From Zygnema cylindricum (taxonomy: Eukaryota > Streptophyta > Zygnematophyceae > Zygnematales > Zygnemataceae): a stretch of 64,000 nucleotides of DNA. Of the stretch, positions 56,902 to 64,000 are shown in pieces. The DNA is taken from contig JBBHKE010001334.1 of NCBI GenBank assembly GCA_037447655.1, positions 70,001-134,000 of the forward strand, in the 5' to 3' direction. The position numbers were made by a program, and so were the translations under genes. The stretch's first letter is position 1; each line of letters starts with the position of its first letter. Under the pieces are notes generated by a model. The model did no database searches and was not told the DNA's origin. It was given only the letters and a program-made list of their open reading frames with translations.

Positions 56902-58020
56902 CACCGTGAAACGCTATTAGGGTTAATAATTTTTTCGCCACTTAAAACATATTTTCTCTGTACACTCTTGTCCAATTCTCAATTTAAGACCGGCAATTGG
57001 AAGCTGCGAATCTTACCTTTCAATTGCAACCATCGGATCTAAAAATCGACATACGTGTACAGAGAAAAGATGTTTAAAGAGACGAAGAAAACATTAACAC
57101 TATAGGCTGTGTTGTGTATCGGTAAGGATTTGCCAATAACCGATATGGACTTTTTTTCTGTTAGCCGATAATCGATATATTGGTACGATATATCGTCATT
57201 GGTGTTATCGCCAATAAATAACCGATATCTATTGGTTATTATTGGCGATAACACCGATATCGATAACTATCGGCAATATATATATATAAGGACCGTACAG
57301 GTAAATGTACGGCAAGCTCACTCAACTGTACGTGTTATTCCCCCGACGCGCCCTACTCACAACCCCTATCTACTGAGGTGCCTACCAATCAGATCATTTG
57401 TACAAGCCGAAAGTACAGTAGCTGGCATAAGATATGTACAACTTTAGTACGGCTCCAATTAAAACGATGTACCTTTCACATCCGACCCCATGGCTTTGTC
57501 CCTTTCTTCCTTGGGATCCACTGGAAACCTGCCACGTGTTAATTCCTCGGCTTTTTTGGCAAAAGACGCCAAAAGAGCCATTCCGGGATGCCGGCGCTCA
57601 CGCTGGCCGTCCGCTCGTATTTTCTCATTGAAATTCGTCCGTTCGATTGCGGCGGCGCGCAGAATATTCTTTTGCGTCCGTTGTACTTTGTGTCCGCCGT
57701 CCTTTTCCTGTTCCATGATCATCAGTTTGTCGGCCAAATGCCGTACGTCCCCGTAAAGTTTCTGTTCAGTTAACCGGCCAGAAAGTACTACAAAGTGAAA
57801 CGTATTTTTTTGTCAAAGTCCGTACAATTCCCGAAAAAAACCGTACATTTACCGTAAGTTTCCCGTCCAGTTTACCGGACAGAAGTACTCCGGACAGAAA
57901 GTACAGAAACTACAGATATATCGGGACCTCTGACCGTTCGATAATGATAACTATCAGTATTGGTGTTATCGCGATAGTTTTTTTACCGATACACAATACT
58001 ACCCATAGCGATTCACGGTG
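56902..58020. mobile_element. TA-flanked MITE carrying a T5 element
   Basis: Left CACCGTGAAACGCTATTAG and right ATAGCGATTCACGGTG, with TA outside. Removing the T5 insertion (57108-58008) leaves about 210 bp, close to the 199-bp class. Confidence 0.6.
57108..58008. mobile_element. ATCG-rich TIR element (family T5), most complete copy
   Basis: Left GGCTGTGTTGTGTATCGGTAA and right TTACCGATACACAATACTACC form matching inverted ends. Next to them lie GATATCGG/CCGATATC palindromes. The middle (57345-57900) is richer in GC, carries a 92-residue minus-strand frame (57459-57737) of unknown nature, and includes text resembling copia LTR promoter sequence (57360-57430). Confidence 0.5.
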
Positions 58021-58038
58021 TACAGTCTATGTGTACGT

Positions 58039-58784
58039 CAGAGGTCGCAAACGGTCAACCGAAACCGTGACCGACCGTTAACCGACCGCCCGCGCCGGAT
58101 CCGGAACGGATTCGGTTGCCAAATTTTGGGGGTCGGGCGGTTACGGTCGGTTGATTCACCAAGTAAAAAAAAAACGGTCGGTTACGGTCGGTCAACCAAA
58201 AAACCAAAAAAAATGAAAATTTTGTAGTCCTTATAATCCAACATTCTTGTACTTTGTACTCTTTGGCATCGTGGAAGCACGTGACATCATGATTAGCGTC
58301 GCAAATCTGACACGGTAGTCACTATTCATTTCGAAAATCTTAGGGAACGCGACAAAGCGTCGCAAATCTGACACGGTAGTACAATATTCATTTCGCATAT
58401 CTTAGGCAACGCGACAAAGCGTCGCAAATCTGACACAGTAGTACACTATTCATTTCGCAAATCTTAGGCAACGCGACAAAGCGTCGCAAATCTGACACAG
58501 TAGTACACTATTCATTTCGCAAATCTTAGGGAACGCGACAAATCGTAATTATTGGCTTATTCCGTCGTACATTGATTAATTTTGTACTTTTTCGGTTACG
58601 GGCGGGCACGGTTAGTCGCGAAAAATCAAGATTCGGTTAATTTTTTTTTTCGTAAACGACGGTCGGTTAACGGTTAACAATTTTGGAGCGTGACAAAACT
58701 CGGTCGGGCGTCGGTTACTCAGATTTTGAAAAAAAAAAAACGGTCGGTTTCGGGTATGAAATTTTTTGACTTTTGCGACCTCTG
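58039..58784. mobile_element. hAT-like MITE with perfect 8-bp target duplication
   Basis: Ends CAGAGGTCGCAAA and TTTTGCGACCTCTG, flanked by GTGTACGT on both sides (58031-58038 and 58785-58792). The 8-bp duplication and CAG-type ends fit hAT. Subterminal GGTCGGTTACGGTCGG repeats occur at both ends. No transposase. Confidence 0.85.
58296..58547. repeat. 61/62-bp tandem repeat inside the hAT-like MITE
   Basis: Four units starting GCGTCGCAAATCTGACAC at 58296, 58357, 58419 and 58481, then a partial unit end. Confidence 0.9.
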
Positions 58785-58792
58785 GTGTACGT

Positions 58793-59330
58793 CGTCGACT
58801 TTGAACATGTGAGAACAGGTTCGCACGATTTTATCCCGTCTTTATTCATATGAATCAGTCCGGCTTTCCCGTGTCGACACCTGTCAAAGTCTCGTGTCGA
58901 GGTCCTATCTGACACTTTTTCTGTACTTTAGTACAAAATATTGAAAATTTTCAAAACCTTGTCGAAATAACGTACGTGACACTAATTAAACCATACACAT
59001 ATTATGGTAAAGTAACAAATAGAATATTTAGTTTTATTTTACGATCAAGGGTCGAGATTTAGCGGTGATGATATAGTGTCATACATATAAGTAGCGATAA
59101 GCGGTGTAGCTATTGCATACGTGTCTAGCTCATTGAGGTACCACGTAGGCTTGCTTTCAGATATTAAATAGCTCGCCAAAGATTTTGAAACCGTGTATGT
59201 CTTTATTTTGGTGGGACCACGTAGGCTTTTTTTCATTTTTTAAAGTTGTCACAAATTTTTCAGTCGCACAATCTGATTGTCATATTCGTACTATCTCACT
59301 GTACGATATGTACAATGATATCTAAAACCC
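58793..59330. other. unannotated stretch with a lone T4 right end
   Basis: At about 59093-59108 AGTAGCGATAAGCGGTG is followed by TA, a T4 right end without a clear partner. Nothing else recognised. Confidence 0.4.
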
Positions 59331-59482
59331 TTAGGGTATTTTCGCATGTGCTAAAGTTACAGTTAATTTCTGTCGTTTTTCCTCCATTACTTAGAAAAAA
59401 ACGAAAAAATCCGCAGCCGTACCAAAAAATAGAAATTACCACCTTACAGGTTGCGTTACCCTGAAACTTTATACGTACAGTA

Positions 59483-60213
59483 CACCGCCAATCGTTATTA
59501 GCGTTGTGTACGCTACACCGTCGATCGTATTTAGCGTGTAGAAATTATTAGAGTAAAGAAAAAATTAGCGTCATTAATTCTAATTAAGTGCAAGGAGACG
59601 TGGCAAATTATGGTCCACGTCCTTAAATAGCGTCATTTATTCTATTTAAGGTTCAAGGGTCAAAATTTAGGGGCGCCGAATTAGTGTTCAACACGCTAAA
59701 TACGATCAACGGTGTAATTCCGTCCCGCTTTTTTTTTTTATTATTCTCCATTAGTGTAGTTCATTCTATTTTTTTCTTTATTCTATTTAGGGTTATTTTC
59801 AGTACATTGTCTCTTAAATAGAGTGGTGTACGGTCAATGTCAGACCGTACATAAATGTACCTTTTTAACTTAAAAAGTACAATAAATTAGTTTTATTAAC
59901 TACGGACGCATGAGAATGTGCATAAAAAAAACCAGGTCGTAAAAAATCTCGTTCCCACATATTCGTCTGACAGCCGCGTTTCGACCGTGTGAATGTACGA
60001 TTTGTGTACAATTTGTCAAATTTTGTAGGAAGACCTATATTAGTGTAAGCAGGTTGGCGACCGACATTTTTTTTTTCAAAGATCCAAATTACCATAACCA
60101 AACAATTAGAATGTATGATTTTTTCCAAAATTTTCAAATTCTTAAATAACGTACACCACGGTTATTATTTCTATACGCTAAAAAAACTTACACGCTAATA
60201 ACGATTGGCGGTG
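59483..60213. mobile_element. TA-flanked MITE, 540-bp class, with a 199-bp MITE inside
   Basis: Ends CACCGCCAATCGTTATTAG and its complement, TA outside. The related site at 1270-1285 reads through without it. The inner insertion is 59516-59714. Confidence 0.8.
59516..59714. mobile_element. TA-flanked MITE, 199-bp class, inside another T4 MITE
   Basis: Left CACCGTCGATCGTATTTAG, right CTAAATACGATCAACGGTG, TA on both sides. The uninterrupted sequence is at 3410-3430 (GCGTTGTTTACGCTAATTTC). Confidence 0.8.
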
Positions 60214-60990
60214 TATTTGTCGTCTAGCGCGATATAATTTGTCGTTTAGCGCATTTCGACCCACTTTCGCGTCCTTTCAACACATGTTCAAACTTTACAT
60301 CAAATCACCTCGCGAGGTGATTTGAAATAAAGTCCAGCAAGGTGAGCGAATAGGCAGACACTGTCGCACGTGTCTGAAGTTTTTTACAATTTTTGTGCGC
60401 GGAGTACCAAAAAAAAAACACACTGCGTTGTTTTTCGTACAGGGGCCGTCTCATAAACACGTGTCTTCACTCATACGGCGTATGAAAAATATTGGCCACC
60501 TGTCGGCAAGTGGGAAGACGTAAAACGAAACCGCAAATTCTGTGCGATAGCGAAAGGTATTTTAGGGTTTCGACACGTCGATAATGTGGCGTACGGACAT
60601 TATGAAGTCACAAAAGTTGTACAGCGTGCGGAGAAACGCCTCACATTGAAGGCAAGTGGAAGTTTCGCCTCATTTTATGTACTACTTCATCTGTCACAAT
60701 TCTTCGTACACGTCTACGTAAATCACTTTTTTAAGTGACAAGTTATTTGCGTTTACATCCAAATGCTTTGAAATATGTACGGAGAATCTTCCCTAAAAAA
60801 CAAAGTAGCAAGACTAAGTTTCGGTTACATGCGAAAACACCCTTAATCCATAATCGTGGCAAACCACGAAAGGTGAAGGGAAGGGAGCGTGACAGAATAT
60901 CTTCCGGGAAAGATTTTATAGTGGGTTTTGGTGGATTCGAATCCATCCTGTCCGGAGGCAGACGGCCTCAGCCGTGTACATAATGTACTA

Positions 60991-61541
60991 CACCGTGAAT
61001 CGTTATTAGACTTATGTACTCTATACCGGCGCCCCAAAATGTTGACATTGATACCCGAAATACAGTGACTGATTATATTTTATCCGTGACGTTAACTACG
61101 GTTCTTCTAAATTAGCGTCAATGGAATTTCCGTACTTATTTCATGAATAGTGTGGTGTACGGAATGTGTTTGCTGGTACAAAAATGTACTTGATTACCGA
61201 AAATCGTACGGAAGTTGTAGTTAACTTATGTCGGTTGCATACAAAACTGCGCTTAGAATAAATGTGGAGTCGAGATTGCGACAAACGCGTTCGCAAACCC
61301 AAATTATAATTATGGATTAATTACACTAAAAGGACGCGACGTGGTACGGATTGTCATATTTTGTACTTTTACCTTTAACGTGTATGTTATGACGGCGGAT
61401 TCTGTATACCTAAATCAGCGTTATAGAGAAATTACAATTAAACATTTTTTTCATAATGGTATTGATACACAAATTATAACCAATGACACTAATTTATTAT
61501 TGATACTAAAAAATTCTATAGTCTAATAACGATTCACGGTG
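60991..61541. mobile_element. TA-flanked MITE, 540-bp class
   Basis: Left CACCGTGAATCGTTATTAG and right CTAATAACGATTCACGGTG, exact complements, TA outside. 551 bp, no coding capacity. Confidence 0.75.
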
Positions 61542-61793
61542 TAGTTATATGTTGTGGGCTTGTGGCAAACATTTATCTCGTCGAGGTGTAGTACGGCCCT
61601 TAGCTGGCTACAGTACAGTACCACCCTCCTCGAGGACAGTTGAGGAAAGTACACCGTGTACCGCTTTTAGTGTTGTAATTTGTTTTGCCTCAACTTATGC
61701 ATTTTACACGATTGTCGGATTGAGGATCGGACGGTTACGATTGGAAGACAAGATTCTCACCTTTCGATTGGTCGTCTCATATATGCGATACTA

Positions 61794-62332
61794 CACCGCG
61801 AATCGTTATTAGTGTCAAAGTTTAAATAGTGTTGAAGAAAATTTACCGTACTTGATGCTAATTAAGAATTTGAAAATTTTCAAAAAAAAGATGTATTCTA
61901 ATTTCGGCGTTTATGCTAATTTGGGAACAGCAAAAATGGAATATTCGCCGTACGATTATAAACATTAGTATATGTATTCGTACAAAATATTAGAAATCGT
62001 ACGCCGTTGCAAATTTAAAATATCCGTACATTCTATACTAATTTACGTGTCAGACTAATCCCATTTTTTTTAGCGCACGTTCGTATGCGTGTGCGTCTAG
62101 TTTAATTCATTTTTTGAAAATTTTCACTTGAAAAGATACAGGTAAGTACGATCTGACATTGACTGTACACCACACTATTTATATTATAATATAATTTTGG
62201 GCTTTACTATATTTTGTACGGTACCTTAATTAATGTCAGGGAAAAATTAAAATCATGTATCCTATTTGAAAAAAAAAACAAAATTTTAAGAACCCAAATT
62301 AGTGACTTTGACACTCATAACGATTCGCGGTG
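61794..62332. mobile_element. TA-flanked MITE, 540-bp class
   Basis: Left CACCGCGAATCGTTATTAG, right CATAACGATTCGCGGTG, TA outside. 539 bp. Interior related to 3388-3927 in inverse order. A lone related left end (CACCGTGTACCGC) lies at 61653. Confidence 0.75.
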
Positions 62333-62377
62333 TAGCCTTCTCGCTACTGCAGATGTTGCAAAAGTCAAAATTTTACA

Positions 62378-62701
62378 TAACCGAAACCGACCGTTTTTTT
62401 TTTCAAAATCTGAGTAACTGACGCCCGACCGGGTTATGTCACGCCCCAAAATTGTTAACCGTTAACCGACCGGCGTTTACGACAATAAAAGTTAACCGAA
62501 ACTCGATTTCTCGCGACTAACCGTGCCCGCCCGTAACCGAAAAAAAGTACAAAATTAATTAATGTACGACGTATGAATAAACCAATAATTACGATTTGTC
62601 GCGTTCCCTAAGATTTGCGAAATGAATAGTGTTACTACCGTGTCAGATTTGCGACGCTTTGTCGCGTTCCTTGAGATTTCCGAAATTAATAATGCTACCG
62701 T
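62378..62701 (-). mobile_element. partial inverted copy of the hAT-like MITE
   Basis: Repeats, in opposite orientation, the right part of 58039-58784: AACCGAAACCGACCG, the CTGACGCCCGACCG block and one to two of the internal 61/62-bp units. The outer terminus is missing. Confidence 0.7.
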
Positions 62702-64000
62702 AAAAAAATAATTATTGTTATCCATTCTAATTTATATTTTTTCGTTTTTTCAAAAAAATGTTTTACTATAGTTTATCAATAACTCTAATTTGGGTTTCTG
62801 TCCGTAATAATTATCCGCTTTGAATATCTTTTAGGTACACATTTAGAATTTATCAAATCGTACAGTTTCACGTCATTATGACGTTTGCACTACGCGGTTT
62901 GTGAAAACGCAGTTACATCATAACGACAAAATTAAATCATTTTTTGTACCTTTTTCGTTAGTACGGTACAATTTTGTACGTCAACCATTCTATTTAAAAC
63001 GACACTATACTATAGTTGTTAACGTTGATTCAAATAGTTAGAGTTATTTACTCTTTTTAAGGTTTTTGGGTCAAAATTTGTGGTGACAGAATTAACGTTA
63101 ATAACGCTAATTACGATTCGCGGTGTAGTGTTAATGGAAAATTATTATTAATAATACTATTTAATGCAAGGAGACGTGGTAGGCTATAGTCAACGTATTT
63201 AAATAATGTTCTAACTATAATTTTGTATATTTGTGTATGAGTAGTAGCGACTTATTAATACGAATAACAATGAGTGGTGTAGTGGTACATCTCCCTTTGC
63301 AAAAAAACAGCTCGTGTACCTCTTCTTTTTACTATTTTGTCTTTTTGTAATCTCCCTTTACGAATAGTTTTTTTCCTTGACAATCACCTCCTTCAATAGA
63401 TTTGTTCCTAATTTTGCGTGTAACTCTTAGATTAATGTTTAAACCCTTATATTAATGTTTATTCTCACGCAAATCTACTTTTTTCGCTACAATTTCCGGA
63501 CGGTTTTTCTTTCCACTACGATACTATGTTATTAATTATGTAAAAAAATTAAAGTTTTAATTATGTATTTTAAAATAAAAACATAGTTTTCACATGGAAA
63601 ATAAATTGATAAAAAACACATTGTGATGAGCAAAAAAAAACATTTTTTTTTTGTAGTATCAAATATATGAAATAAACAAATAACAACCTCATTCTATTTT
63701 CGACTCTATTGTACAAATTCTCAACCTTCAACTTAAAACTACACAAACATCTATAAATATAAATTTGGTATGTATACGACGCTTTGGTAATTTGATAAAA
63801 ATAAGCATTCCGGTTAAAAAAAAAAAAAATAACACTAGAAAAATTGTGAAATACAACAAAATTTTAAAGGAAAAAAATAACAAGATAACTAATACTAAAA
63901 AAATAACAATAATTATAAAACAAAACAAAATAAAAAACTATGCATTTAAAAGATCTCGGTTAGATCTAACACACAAAAGATCACTAACAATTGAAGCCGC
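62702..64000. other. AT-rich region with T4 end fragments
   Basis: T4 right ends at about 63110-63125 (TACGATTCGCGGTG then TA) and near 63275 (AATGAGTGGTG then TA). Their left partners are unclear. The last 600 bp is very AT-rich with A and T runs and no gene seen. Confidence 0.45.

Larger units (their letters stand above)
59334..60842 (+). mobile_element. PIF/Harbinger-like MITE (family T2) with nested TA-type MITEs
   Basis: Ends GGGTATTTTCGCATGTGC and ACATGCGAAAACACCC, flanked by TTA (59331-59333 and 60843-60845). Apart from one insertion it is collinear with 361-2923 and provides the empty sites for the insertions there. Confidence 0.8.

Noticed and set aside
60925-60960. B-box-like GGATTCGAATCC as a tRNA gene
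   Set aside because: A short palindrome without an A box at the right distance.

Overview
This is a nuclear window from a land plant. It holds two spliced plant genes, a type-B cytokinin response regulator and a seipin. The rest is plant-type Ty1/copia LTR retrotransposons and short terminal-inverted-repeat (TIR) transposons without coding capacity. Protein style and gene density would fit a seed-free plant (bryophyte or lycophyte), but nothing here fixes the species. I see no bacterial-type operons, CRISPR array or rRNA. No gene looks like a new enzymatic system; the novelty is in the layered mobile-element structure.

Layout. 1-6.3 kb: abutting and nested PIF/Harbinger-like MITEs (TTA/TAA target duplications, GGG-type ends) and TA-flanked MITEs with ends reading CACCG. 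6.3-16.0 kb: a nest in which a TA-type MITE holds a Harbinger-like MITE, which holds a complete but decayed copia element (family F1, 6815-13262, target duplication GCCTC) and a solo F1 LTR in the other orientation. 16.55-36.3 kb: a copia cluster. An F1-like LTR is split by a 14.7-kb tandem array of family F2 (four LTRs, three decayed interiors, one outer GAACC duplication). A deleted F1 element sits inside the first F2 LTR, and further F1-like and F2-like fragments follow. 36.7-38.2 kb: a broken non-LTR-type reverse transcriptase fragment whose 3' tail recurs near 55 kb.

39.6-43.4 kb (minus strand): a type-B response regulator, five coding exons, 550 residues, with a complete receiver domain and a GARP/Myb-like DNA-binding domain. 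44.9-49.0 kb: more TA-type and Harbinger-like MITEs. 49.5-53.8 kb (plus strand): a direct repeat array in the presumed promoter, then a two-exon seipin gene (434 residues) with an extremely G-rich intron start and a repeated exon-2 head that creates a second in-frame splice acceptor. 54-64 kb: purine-rich and 8-bp satellite DNA, then MITEs, including an hAT-like element with a perfect 8-bp duplication, and an AT-rich end.

The two host genes are functionally unrelated: one is cytokinin phosphorelay output in the nucleus, the other lipid-droplet biogenesis at the ER. All retrotransposon reading frames are broken by stops, frameshifts or deletions. Exon boundaries are inferred from GT/AG sites, reading frame and known family sequences, not from transcripts.
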